A stretch of 64,000 bases of DNA from Xanthomonas hyacinthi (GTDB lineage: Bacteria; Pseudomonadota; Gammaproteobacteria; Xanthomonadales; Xanthomonadaceae), in contig NZ_CP043476.1 of the NCBI RefSeq assembly GCF_009769165.1, positions 4,843,001 to 4,907,000 on the forward strand, in the 5' to 3' direction. The notes under the pieces were generated by a model. The model worked only from the letters and a program-made list of their open reading frames with translations. It made no database searches and had not been told where the DNA came from. The position numbers were made by a program, and so were the translations under genes. Positions 17,263 through 25,422 of this stretch are shown here, piece after piece. The number at the start of each line of letters is the position of its first letter. Position 1 is the stretch's first letter.

Positions 17263-19332
17263 TCACTGCCCGATATGCTGCTTCAACCAGCCATTCACCG
17301 TGTCGTGCCACAGGATGCTGTTCTGCGGCTTCAGCACCCAGTGGTTCTCGTCCGGGAAGTACAGGAACTTGGATTCGATGCCCTTGCGCTGCAGCGCACT
17401 GAACGCGGCCAGGCCCTGCTCCACCGGGATGCGGAAATCCTGCTGGCCGTGGATCACCAGCATCGGCACCTTCCACTTGTCCACGTGCAGCACCGGGTTG
17501 AACTTCTCGTAGCCGGCCGGGTTCTGCCACGGCGTGCCGCCGTTCTCCCACTCGCTGAACCACAGTTCCTCGGTGGCGTAGCCCATCGTGCGATTGTCGA
17601 ACACGCCATCGTGGTCGACCAGGCACTTCCACGGCTGGTTCCAGTTGCCGGCCATCCAGTACACCATGTAGCCGCCGTAGCTGGCGCCGAGCGCGCAGGC
17701 CTTGTCGCCGTCCAGGAATGTGTACTGCTGCTGCGCCGCGGCCCAGCCCTTCTGCAGGTCTTCCAGCGGGCGGTCGCCCCAGTGCTGGCTGATCGCATCG
17801 GTGAACGCCTGGCCGTAGCCGGTGGAGCCGTGGAAATCGACCATCACCACCGCGTAGCCCTGCCCCGCATAGGTCTGCGGATTCCAGCGGTTGCTCCAGC
17901 CGTTGCCGAAACTGCCCTGCGGACCGCCATGGATCAGGAACGCCACCGGATAGGTCTTGCCTTCCTGGTAGTTCCACGGCTTGACCACGTAGCCGTGCAC
18001 GGTCTCGTCGTTCCAGCCCTTGAACTGGAACTGCGCGTAGTCGCCGAAGGCCACGTCCGGCAGCTGTTCGCCGGCGCTGGCGGTGATCGCACGCGGATGC
18101 TGGCCATCGGCATCGGCGACGAACACCTGGTCGCCGCTCTTGAGGCTGTTGCGGGTGTAGGCCAAGGTGCTGCCGGCGAGCGCCGGCGCGCCGACATGGC
18201 CGTCGGCGACGACGGCCGCGACCTTGCCGCTGGCCACGTCCACCACGAACAGCGGATGCTGGCCGAGGTCGTCGGCGGTGGTGTACAGCGTGGCGCCGTC
18301 GTGCGAAAGCACGATCTCGCCGGCCGAGCGGTCCCACTGCGGCGCGATCTCGCGGGTCTTGCCGCTGGCCACATCCATCGCCATCAGCCCGAAGCGGTCG
18401 GCCTCGAAACCCGGACGCTGCATCGCGCGGTAGTACAGGGTCTTGCCGTCGGCGGAGAATACCGGGCCGGCGTCCCATGCGAGGTTGGCCGCGGTCAGGT
18501 TGATCGGCGCCGCCTTGCCCGCCGCATCCAGCCGGTACAGGTCGAAGTTGGTCGACCACGGCTCCTCGCGCCCGGCCACACGCACGCTGGCGACCAGCGA
18601 TTGCCCGTCCGGCGCCCAGGTGTAGTCCTCGCTGCCGCCGAACGGCTTGGACGCAATGTCGCCGGCCAGGGTCACGCTGATCGCCGAGGCGCCGAGCACC
18701 GGCTTGGCCTTGGCGTCGCCGGGCAGCGGCGCGACGAACAGGCTGTTGCGGCGGCCGTCGTTCCAGGTGTCCCAGTGGCGCACGAACAACTGGTCGAACA
18801 CCACGCCGCTGGCCTTGGCGTTCTTCTTCGCATCCAGCCGCTTCTGCGTGCAACCCAGGTCCGAGCCGCAGTCCTGGAACACGCCGGCGCTGAAGGCGAC
18901 GCGGTCGCCCTGCGGGGCGACGTGGTAGCTGTCCACGTCCAGCGCGAAGTCGGTGAGCTGGCGCGGCGCGCCGCCGGCCAGCGGCAGCGCGTACAACTGC
19001 TGGCGGCCGGACTTGGCGCTGAGGAAGTACACGGTCTTGCCGTCGGCCGACAGCTCCGGCGAATTGACGTTCCAGCCGTCCGGGGTCAGCCGCTTCGGCG
19101 GCGCCGCATCGCGGGTGCGCAGGTCGCGCAGCCACAGCCCGGTGCTGGCCTTGTCGCTGGCCTTGTCCAGTTGCCGCTTGGCGAAGATCACGCTGCCGCC
19201 ATCCGGAGTCAGCAACGGCGAGGACACCCGCTCCAGCGCCACCATGTCGCGGACATCGAAACCGCGGGTCGCCGCCAGCGCAGGCAGCGCGGTCAGCAGG
19301 CACAGGGGCAGCAAGGCGTAGCGCAAGGTCAT
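17263..19332 (-). CDS. S9 family (prolyl oligopeptidase-type) exported peptidase
   Basis: A 689-residue serine peptidase. The signal peptide (MTLRYALLPLCLLTALPALA) is followed by a beta-propeller domain (about 20-430) with repeated TPDG, SADGKTVYFLS and APDGQSLV blades. The C-terminal alpha/beta hydrolase has the nucleophile Ser551 in GASYGGYMVYW, an Asp in IHGQQDFRIP and a His in DENHWVL. Such enzymes release dipeptides or cut short Pro-containing peptides, here in the periplasm. Met 19332 is chosen as it begins the signal peptide. An OPT peptide transporter gene lies upstream in the same direction, a possible functional partner. Confidence 0.94.
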   Translation of the reverse strand: MTLRYALLPLCLLTALPALAATRGFDVRDMVALERVSSPLLTPDGGSVIFAKRQLDKASDKASTGLWLRDLRTRDAAPPKRLTPDGWNVNSPELSADGKTVYFLSAKSGRQQLYALPLAGGAPRQLTDFALDVDSYHVAPQGDRVAFSAGVFQDCGSDLGCTQKRLDAKKNAKASGVVFDQLFVRHWDTWNDGRRNSLFVAPLPGDAKAKPVLGASAISVTLAGDIASKPFGGSEDYTWAPDGQSLVASVRVAGREEPWSTNFDLYRLDAAGKAAPINLTAANLAWDAGPVFSADGKTLYYRAMQRPGFEADRFGLMAMDVASGKTREIAPQWDRSAGEIVLSHDGATLYTTADDLGQHPLFVVDVASGKVAAVVADGHVGAPALAGSTLAYTRNSLKSGDQVFVADADGQHPRAITASAGEQLPDVAFGDYAQFQFKGWNDETVHGYVVKPWNYQEGKTYPVAFLIHGGPQGSFGNGWSNRWNPQTYAGQGYAVVMVDFHGSTGYGQAFTDAISQHWGDRPLEDLQKGWAAAQQQYTFLDGDKACALGASYGGYMVYWMAGNWNQPWKCLVDHDGVFDNRTMGYATEELWFSEWENGGTPWQNPAGYEKFNPVLHVDKWKVPMLVIHGQQDFRIPVEQGLAAFSALQRKGIESKFLYFPDENHWVLKPQNSILWHDTVNGWLKQHIGQ

Positions 19333-19487
19333 CGGGCGTCTCCGGAATACGGCAAAACGTCGATGGTAGGCGGCTGGGTGGGCGCGGTGCAAAGGCATGA
19401 AGTCATGGAGGGGCCGGGAGTTGGGATTCGGGATTGGGGATTCGCAGGAGCGGGCTGCGTGTTGCGCTTGTGGGCGATCGACCATAA

Positions 19488-19519
19488 ACACGAAGCCCGG
19501 CGCAGGCCGGGCTTCGTGT
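19488..19519 (-). terminator. Intrinsic terminator of the OPT gene
   Basis: A 14-bp stem (ACACGAAGCCCGGC and its complement) with a 4-base loop, located 20 bp after the OPT stop codon on the minus strand and followed by a short T-rich run. Confidence 0.75.
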
Positions 19520-19539
19520 CTTACCGAGTGTGTTGGCGC

Positions 19540-21513
19540 TTACGCCGACGGCGGCAGCGGCGCGGTGGGTTCGCCCTTCTTGCCGGTGCGGTACAGCAGC
19601 CAGCCGACGAAGGCGAGCAGCACCAGGCCATACCACTGATTCAGATGGTAGGCCTCAGGGAGCGCAAGCACGTCCTTGTTATTGGTAATCACGATCGGAA
19701 GCGCGATGCCGATGCCCATCAATGCCTCGCCGGTGATCAGTCCGGCGGCGAACAACACGCCGGGACGGTGCACGCGGTCGCGGCCGTCTTCGTCGTCAGC
19801 ACGGATCTTGTGGAAGCGCTCGACCAGATGGCTGATCAGGCCTCCCAGGAAGATCGGCACCATCAGTTCCAGCGGCAGGTAGATACCGATCGCCGCGGCC
19901 AGCACCGGCACGCGGAAGCGCTTGCCCGACTTTTTCAGCCACTCGTCAAAAGCGATGATCGCTGCGCCGACGCCGCCGCCGATGGCAATCATCGTCCAGG
20001 GCAGATCGCCGCCGAACAAGCCCTTGGCGACAGAAGCCATCAGCATCGCTTGCGGCGCCGGCAGGGTCTTGCTGCCGATGCCATAGGCCTCTGCCAGCAG
20101 GTTCAGCACAGGTGCCATGATGAGCGCGCAGGAGAACGCGCCAATGGCCAGCATCAACTGCTGTTTCCACGGCGTGGCGCCGACCAGGTAACCCGTCTTC
20201 AGATCCTGCAGGTTGTCGCCGCCCACCGCTGCAGCGCAGCACACCACTGCGCCGATCATGATCGCCGCGACCGCGCCGATCGGCGCACCGCCGATGCCCA
20301 CCGGTGCCAGCCCGCTCTTGCCCAGCAGCAGCACCAGCACCGCCGAGGCGAACAGGATGGTGGAGATGGTGATGCCCGAGACCGGATTGTTCGACGAGCC
20401 GATCAGGCCGGCCAGGTAGCCGGACACCGACACGAACAGGAAGCCGGCGACGATCATGATGATGGTCATCGGGATGCTGACATGCCACTGGCCGACGATG
20501 GCCTGGTACAGGCCCAGCAGCGGCAGCGTGCACAGCAGCAGCGCCACCAGCATCCACTTCATCGGCAGGTCGCGGTCGGTCTCGGCGACCACCGTGCCGG
20601 CGGTGCTCTTGCGCGCGGCGGCGAAGCCGCTCCTGACCCCGGACAGCAGCGACTTGCGCAGCGAGAACAGCGTCCACACGCCACCGACCAGCATCGCGCC
20701 CACGCCCAGGTAGCGCACCTTCGCAGCCCAGATGCCGAATGCGGCCGCGGCCGCCGGCGCACTGGCCAGGCTCTGCGCCAGCGCCGGGTCCGAGCCCATG
20801 AAGAACTGCTGGTACAGCGGAATGGCGATGTGCCAGGACAGGATCGAACCGGACAGCACCACGATGCCGACGTTGAGCCCGACGATGTAGCCCACGCCAA
20901 GCAGCGCCGGCGACAGGTTGGTGCCGACGTAGCCGACCAGCTTGCTGCTGCCCAGGTAGGTGGCCTGCGCCCAGGTATCGGGAATCACCCGCAGGCCGCT
21001 GGCCGCGGCGAGCTTGACCAGCCCGCCGATGGTCGCCGACAGCGCCAGGATCTTCAGCCCCGGCCCCGGATTGTCGCCGGCCTTGAGCACCTCGGCGGCG
21101 GCCTTTCCTTCGGGGAACGGCAGCGGGTCCTCGACGATCATCGAGCGCCGCAGCGGCACCGAGAACAGCACCCCGAGCAGGCCGCCCATGCCGGCGATGC
21201 CGAGCACCCACCAGTACCTGAAGTCCGGCCAGTAGCCCATGATCACCAGCGCCGGGATGGTGAAGATCACCCCCGCGGCGATCGACGAACCGGCCGAGGC
21301 GCCGGTCTGCACGATGTTGTTCTCCAGGATGGTGCCGCCGCCGAGCAGGCGCAGCACGCCCATCGACACCACCGCCGCCGGGATCGCGGTGGCGATGGTC
21401 AGGCCGGCGAACAGCCCCAGGTAGGCATTGGCGGCCGACAGCACGACGGCCAGCACGATCGCCAGCACGACCGCGCGGAAAGTGAGCTGACGCGGCGCAG
21501 CAGCGTTGTTCAT
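19540..21513 (-). CDS. OPT family oligopeptide transporter
   Basis: A 657-residue polytopic inner-membrane protein with roughly 14-16 hydrophobic helices. It shows OPT-family marks: an early AYLGLFAGLTIATAIPAAVV, NNIVQTGASAGSSIAAGVIF near residue 65, FPEGKAAAEVLKAG, GSSNNPVSGITIST in the middle, and a GLITGEALMGIGIALP segment near the end. OPT proteins import small peptides or metal chelates by proton symport. AGGGGT precedes Met 21513 at five bases; longer in-frame starts run into repeats. It may act with the S9 peptidase encoded downstream, though a terminator separates them. Confidence 0.94.
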   Translation of the reverse strand: MNNAAAPRQLTFRAVVLAIVLAVVLSAANAYLGLFAGLTIATAIPAAVVSMGVLRLLGGGTILENNIVQTGASAGSSIAAGVIFTIPALVIMGYWPDFRYWWVLGIAGMGGLLGVLFSVPLRRSMIVEDPLPFPEGKAAAEVLKAGDNPGPGLKILALSATIGGLVKLAAASGLRVIPDTWAQATYLGSSKLVGYVGTNLSPALLGVGYIVGLNVGIVVLSGSILSWHIAIPLYQQFFMGSDPALAQSLASAPAAAAAFGIWAAKVRYLGVGAMLVGGVWTLFSLRKSLLSGVRSGFAAARKSTAGTVVAETDRDLPMKWMLVALLLCTLPLLGLYQAIVGQWHVSIPMTIIMIVAGFLFVSVSGYLAGLIGSSNNPVSGITISTILFASAVLVLLLGKSGLAPVGIGGAPIGAVAAIMIGAVVCCAAAVGGDNLQDLKTGYLVGATPWKQQLMLAIGAFSCALIMAPVLNLLAEAYGIGSKTLPAPQAMLMASVAKGLFGGDLPWTMIAIGGGVGAAIIAFDEWLKKSGKRFRVPVLAAAIGIYLPLELMVPIFLGGLISHLVERFHKIRADDEDGRDRVHRPGVLFAAGLITGEALMGIGIALPIVITNNKDVLALPEAYHLNQWYGLVLLAFVGWLLYRTGKKGEPTAPLPPSA

Positions 21514-21667
21514 GGTGACCCCTGAAACGGCAAAAACGTTTTCCAAGCTAGCGTCTGGACCCAGGCAAGTCCAGCATCGCGGCGCCCAGCTCGTGGCATA
21601 TGTCTGGGAGGCGGGGATTGGGGATTGGGGATTGGCAAATGCAGCGGCGCCTCGGCTGCCGACGGTC

Positions 21668-21891
21668 AGCCCCTCTCCCACCGGGAGAGGGGTTGGGGTG
21701 AGGGTACGGAGCGAAGCTTCGCGCTGTGTCGATCCCATGAGGCTTCGCCCACACCCTCATCCGCCCCTGCGGGGCACCTTCTCCCGCGGGGAGAAGGAAC
21801 CGCCGGCTAGCCCCTCTCCCCCCCGGGAGAGGGGTGGGGGTGAGGGTCCGGACGCAGCCTCGCGCTGTTTCCACCCCATGAGGCTACTGCC
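21668..21891. repeat. Direct repeat pair with internal hairpins
   Basis: Two copies of an about 83-bp unit (21668-21750 and 21809-21891) share AGCCCCTCTCCC, GGGAGAGGGGTNGGGGTGAG, TCGCGCTGT and CCCATGAGGCT. The spacer holds a related inverted arm, CACCTTCTCCCGCGGGGAGA. A short GACGGGCTTTCTCGGTAAGG fragment of the other hairpin family follows at about 21917-21938. The 535-bp gap between OPT and the hydroxylase gene is almost wholly such repeats and holds no gene. Confidence 0.8.
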
Positions 21892-22048
21892 TCCCCGGCA
21901 CAGCCGGGGGGACTCCGTGACGGGCTTTCTCGGTAAGGCCTGATGAGCGAAAGAGCGCACGTGGCGGCGCCGGCCCGGCGGCTCGGCTGCCGCTGTGGCT
22001 CGCCGGGCAGCGAGATACGTCCTCCTGGATCCTGCGTGCGTTCCGGTC

Positions 22049-23239
22049 TCAGCGCGCGCCCAGCAGCGCACCGCGCTGGGTCAGGTGCGCGGCGATCGCG
22101 CGCTTGAACGGCGCCACCCGGTCGGCCACGCGCAATGCCGCGTTGCGCAGCACGCGTGCCGGCAGGCGGTCGTCGGTGTACAGCGCGGCGATCGCATTGG
22201 TTGCCTCGTACAGCGCACGCGTGGCCAGGCGGTGGCCGCGCTCGTAGCCGGCCAGCAGCGCCGGCGCGGCGATATCGCGGCCCTGCGCGGCTGCCGCGTG
22301 CAGCGCGCGCGCCAGCCGCGCCTGGCTCTGCAGGCCGAAATTGAAGCCGTGCGCGGTCACCGGATGCATGCCTACCGCGGCGTCGCCGATCAGCGCGTAG
22401 CGCTTGCCGACGAAGCGCTGCGCGTACACCGCCACCAGCGGATACGCCTGCGGCCGCACGATCGGGGTCATCGCGCCAAGCCGGTGCTCGAAGCGGGCGC
22501 TGATCTCCGCGCCCAGTGCGGCGGCGTCCATGTCCAGCAGCGCCTGCGCGCGATCCGGCGGCAGGGTCAGCACCGCCGAGGCCTGGTTGCCGTGCAGCGG
22601 CAGCAGCGCCAGGGTCTGGCCGTAGCCGAACCACTCCCAGGCGGTGTGGTGGTGCGGGCGTTCGTGGCGCACCCGGCACACCAGCATGCTGCGGCCGAAA
22701 TCGCGCATCTGCGCGCCGATGCCGCGCATGCGCCGGGTACTGGAGAAGCGGCTGTCGGCCGCCACCACCAGACGCGCGCGCAAGGTGTCGCCATTGGACA
22801 GGCTCAACTGCGCCTGGCTGTCGTCGCAGCGCAGCGCCTGCACCGACACCCCGTCGAGCAGGCGCAGGCCCGGTTGCGCCTGCACCGCGGCGAACGCGGC
22901 GCGACGGAGCAGGTGGTTGGGCACCAGCCAGCCCAGGTCGCCGCGGCGATCCTGGCTCGCGGCGAAGGTCAACGCGAACGGCGAGGAGCCGTTCATCACC
23001 CGCGCATCGCGCAGCGGCGCGATCGCGTCCGGATCGATCCGCGACCACAGGTCCAATTGCTCCAGCAGCGTGCGCGAGGCGTGGGTCAGCGCGATCTCGC
23101 GGCCATCGAAGGCGGCCTCGGCCAGGGCGGTGCGCGGTTGCGGCTCGATCAGCGCCAGCGACAGCCCGCTGCCGGCCAGCGAACGCGCGAAACACAGGCC
23201 CGCCGGACCGGCACCGACGATGGCGATATCCACATGCAT
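22049..23239 (-). CDS. ubiM: UbiH/UbiF-family FAD-dependent hydroxylase, probably UbiM
   Basis: A 396-residue flavoprotein monooxygenase. The N-terminal dinucleotide-binding motif is IAIVGAGPAGLCFARSLAGS, followed by AFDGREIALTHASRTLLEQL. The second FAD motif is YALIGDAAVGMHPVTAHGFN near residue 290. The AFDGREIALTH block and overall length fit the UbiM branch, which performs ring hydroxylation in ubiquinone synthesis in some proteobacteria; UbiF or VisC are alternatives. A C-terminal region rich in Ala/Arg follows. It is a single gene, with a MAPEG gene 155 bp upstream in the same direction. The symbol is moderately certain. Confidence 0.85.
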   Translation of the reverse strand: MHVDIAIVGAGPAGLCFARSLAGSGLSLALIEPQPRTALAEAAFDGREIALTHASRTLLEQLDLWSRIDPDAIAPLRDARVMNGSSPFALTFAASQDRRGDLGWLVPNHLLRRAAFAAVQAQPGLRLLDGVSVQALRCDDSQAQLSLSNGDTLRARLVVAADSRFSSTRRMRGIGAQMRDFGRSMLVCRVRHERPHHHTAWEWFGYGQTLALLPLHGNQASAVLTLPPDRAQALLDMDAAALGAEISARFEHRLGAMTPIVRPQAYPLVAVYAQRFVGKRYALIGDAAVGMHPVTAHGFNFGLQSQARLARALHAAAAQGRDIAAPALLAGYERGHRLATRALYEATNAIAALYTDDRLPARVLRNAALRVADRVAPFKRAIAAHLTQRGALLGAR

Positions 23240-23394
23240 TGCTGCGCTTCCCGTATCAGACGCGGCCAGCATAAACCCGCCGCGGCGTGCGGCATTGATC
23301 TGGATCAGCGCTGCGGCAACGGGTCGCAGCGCGGTGCGTCAGGCAGCCGCTGCCGCCGCGCCGCGCGCCATCGCGCAAGGCTGCCCATGCAGCT

Positions 23395-23784
23395 TCAGAA
23401 CAACGCCCACACCAACTGCAGGATCGACCACAGCGACACCACCCACACCAGGCTGCGCAGGTAGGGCACGCCGGCCGCATACAGCGGCACGTAGGCCAGC
23501 CGCGCCCAGAAATACAGCTGCGCGGCCAGCGCGGTATGCGCACTGCCCTTGCCCATCGCCACCACCGCCAGCGCCGCGGCGGCAAAGAACGGGAAGGTCT
23601 CCAGAAAGTTGCGCAGCGCGCGCTCCAGGCGCCCGGCCACGCCGGCGGGCGGCGCCTGCGGCGCGTCGCGCGCGCCGGCATTCCACTTCAGGCCGCGCTG
23701 CGCGGTGACGAACGCGGCGGCCAACAGCAACTGCACGATCCCGAGCAGGATCGCCCAGGCCAGCATGCGGATTTCGATACTCAT
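23395..23784 (-). CDS. MAPEG family membrane protein
   Basis: A 129-residue integral membrane protein with four hydrophobic helices (residues about 5-28, 55-80, 85-105, 112-129). The NAGARD and RLERALRNFLETFPFFAAA segments and the LYFWARLAYVPLYAAGVPYL block are diagnostic of bacterial MAPEG proteins, related to microsomal glutathione transferases. Its substrate in bacteria is not known. Start at 23784 is well defined by the helix beginning MSIEIRMLAW. Confidence 0.9.
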   Translation of the reverse strand: MSIEIRMLAWAILLGIVQLLLAAAFVTAQRGLKWNAGARDAPQAPPAGVAGRLERALRNFLETFPFFAAAALAVVAMGKGSAHTALAAQLYFWARLAYVPLYAAGVPYLRSLVWVVSLWSILQLVWALF

Positions 23785-23833
23785 CAGGACCTCGGGCAAG
23801 TGTGGAAAACGAAGCGCGACGCGCGCGCCAGGG

Positions 23834-24409
23834 TCAGTTCGGTGGACCGACGTGGTAGCCGACCAGGCGCCAGGTCGTGTCCTCGTCCAGGCGCAGCGAG
23901 ACCAGCTCGCGCACCGGCTGCGGCGCATTGGCGAAACGGCTGGGGAAACTGATGTTGACGTAGACCCCCGGCGGCACCTGCGAACCGGCCGCGTACTGCA
24001 CCCGCGCCACGCTGGCGACGCCGCGGCCGAGCAGCGCGCCGAGCAGCGCGCGGTCGGCATCGACCTGACGCACGAACGCCTCGCGCGCGACCGCCTTCTT
24101 CGCCACCGCCGATGCGCCATCCCACAGTTCGCCGCTGCGTCCGGCATCGACCAGCTGCGCGGCGCGCAAGCCGGCCTGCGCCATCTGCGCGTCCTGCTTG
24201 GACAGCGGCCCCGGCGCGGCAGGGTCCGCATGCTTGGACGCGGCAGGCTTGGCGGCGACCGGCTTGGGCGCTGCGGGTGGAGTCGCAGGCTGAGTGGTCG
24301 CAGGCGGCGTCGGTGCAGTCTGCGCCAGCGCCGCAAACACGACGGCGCACAGCAGTGCGGGCAGCAGGCGGAACGACATGGGCATCGGCGTGGGCATCGG
24401 CGTGGGCAT
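23834..24409 (-). CDS. Exported DUF4019-like protein
   Basis: A protein of up to 191 residues. A hydrophobic signal segment (FRLLPALLCAVVFAALAQT) is followed by a Pro/Ala/Lys-rich linker (about 35-75). A compact C-terminal domain has LDEDTTWRLVGYHV, which resembles DUF4019, a family of periplasmic proteins of unknown role. Four in-frame Met codons (24409, 24397, 24385, 24379) arise from a tandem 12-bp repeat encoding MPTPMPTPMPM, so the start is ambiguous; 24379 sits best against the signal peptide. Confidence 0.75.
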   Translation of the reverse strand: MPTPMPTPMPMSFRLLPALLCAVVFAALAQTAPTPPATTQPATPPAAPKPVAAKPAASKHADPAAPGPLSKQDAQMAQAGLRAAQLVDAGRSGELWDGASAVAKKAVAREAFVRQVDADRALLGALLGRGVASVARVQYAAGSQVPPGVYVNISFPSRFANAPQPVRELVSLRLDEDTTWRLVGYHVGPPN

Positions 24410-24556
24410 CGTGCAGGCAGCGCGACAGCGGCGGGGCCGCAGTCTACGCCGGCCGGCCGTGCGTGCGCGTGCAGCGACGCTCATGGCTCCTCGCCCGGCG
24501 CGGCTGCGGCCACCGGCACTGCATGGCGCTGCTGGTGCCAGGCGTGCCGGCTGCGA

Positions 24557-24875
24557 CTGAAACCACCCCGGCGTTCCCGAAGGCTGCTTGGGTTGAGTCG
24601 CGCCGACATGGCGGACTCCGGGACTTGCGCAGCGTAGTCGGCCTCGGCCGGCGGGATGTTTCCGATCGCCCCCAGCTGTCGGCAGTGGTTGAACCCGTCG
24701 ACCCCGTTGAGCATGGCCCACTCGGCCTCGTCGCGCGTGCGCCAGGACGATTTCCGATGGATCGCTTCGGCCTTGTAGGGCCGTTGCTGGTCTCGGCCAG
24801 CGCATTGGCGCAGGAGTCGCCCACGCTGCCCACGGAGGGCCCCAGGCCGGCCTGCGCGCGCTTCTGAGCCATATA
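24557..24875 (-). mobile_element. IS3-family transposase remnant
   Basis: The C-terminal end of an IS3-type OrfB transposase is recognisable in two reading frames. First comes MAQKRAQAGLGPSVGSVGDS with CANALAET. After a frameshift near 24775 follow YKAEAIHRKSSWRTRDEAEW, DGFNHCRQLGAIGNIPPAEA and SLRERRGGFSRS. The catalytic Glu region after GSVGDSxxNALAET is partly kept, but the upstream D,D part, the terminal repeats and orfA are missing. It is a dead fragment between the DUF4019 and DUF805 genes. The rest of 24410-24952 holds nothing else I recognise. Confidence 0.82.
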
Positions 24876-24952
24876 ACCACTGCGGCCACCGCCGTGCGGC
24901 AGCGACGGCGGCCGGGCCGCAGGACCCGGCCGTTGCAGGATCGGATCGCGGG

Positions 24953-25339
24953 TCAGGCCTGCTTCGGATCCGGACCGTAGGCATTGGCGCCCTTGGCGCC
25001 TTCCATGAACATGAAGACCAGCACCACCACGCCGCCCAGGTAGGGGATCAGGCCCAGCAGCACGTACCAGCCGGACTTGCCCTGGTCGTGGAAGCGGCGC
25101 ACCTGCACCGCCAGCGACGGCACCAGCACTGCGAGCGAATACAGGCACACCAGCACGAACGCGGCCATCGACAGCGCACTGGTGCCGTTCTGGCCACCGA
25201 AGCCGCCGCCGATACCGATCAACACCATCAGCACCGTGATCACCACGATGTTCAACAGCGTGAACATCCAATATTCCTTGCGCCGCGAACGCCCGGAAAA
25301 ATCCGCGTAGCGCTTGAGCGGCATCAACATCCAATCCAT
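24953..25339 (-). CDS. DUF805 family membrane protein
   Basis: A 128-residue inner-membrane protein with three or four hydrophobic helices. It has the DUF805 pattern: an N-terminal WMLMPLKRYADFSGRSRRKE and YWMFTLLN, the middle VPSLAVQVRRFHDQGKSGWY, and a C-terminal helix ending in GPDPKQA. Family members are small membrane proteins of unknown function. It lies 83 bp downstream of radA on the same strand and may be read through from it. Confidence 0.9.
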   Translation of the reverse strand: MDWMLMPLKRYADFSGRSRRKEYWMFTLLNIVVITVLMVLIGIGGGFGGQNGTSALSMAAFVLVCLYSLAVLVPSLAVQVRRFHDQGKSGWYVLLGLIPYLGGVVVLVFMFMEGAKGANAYGPDPKQA

Positions 25340-25422
25340 TGTGTTTCCTTTTTTTCGAACCGCTGCCTCACTGCAGCGGGCGGCATGGTGGCATAAACCC
25401 TGCCGCATGGAAACACCTCCAG

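Noticed and set aside
17275..21525. Very long open frame (about 1,400 codons) antisense to the S9 peptidase and OPT genes
   Set aside because: It is a GC-skew shadow: His/Arg/Gly/Ala-rich, crosses two well-supported genes and intergenic repeats, and has no domain.
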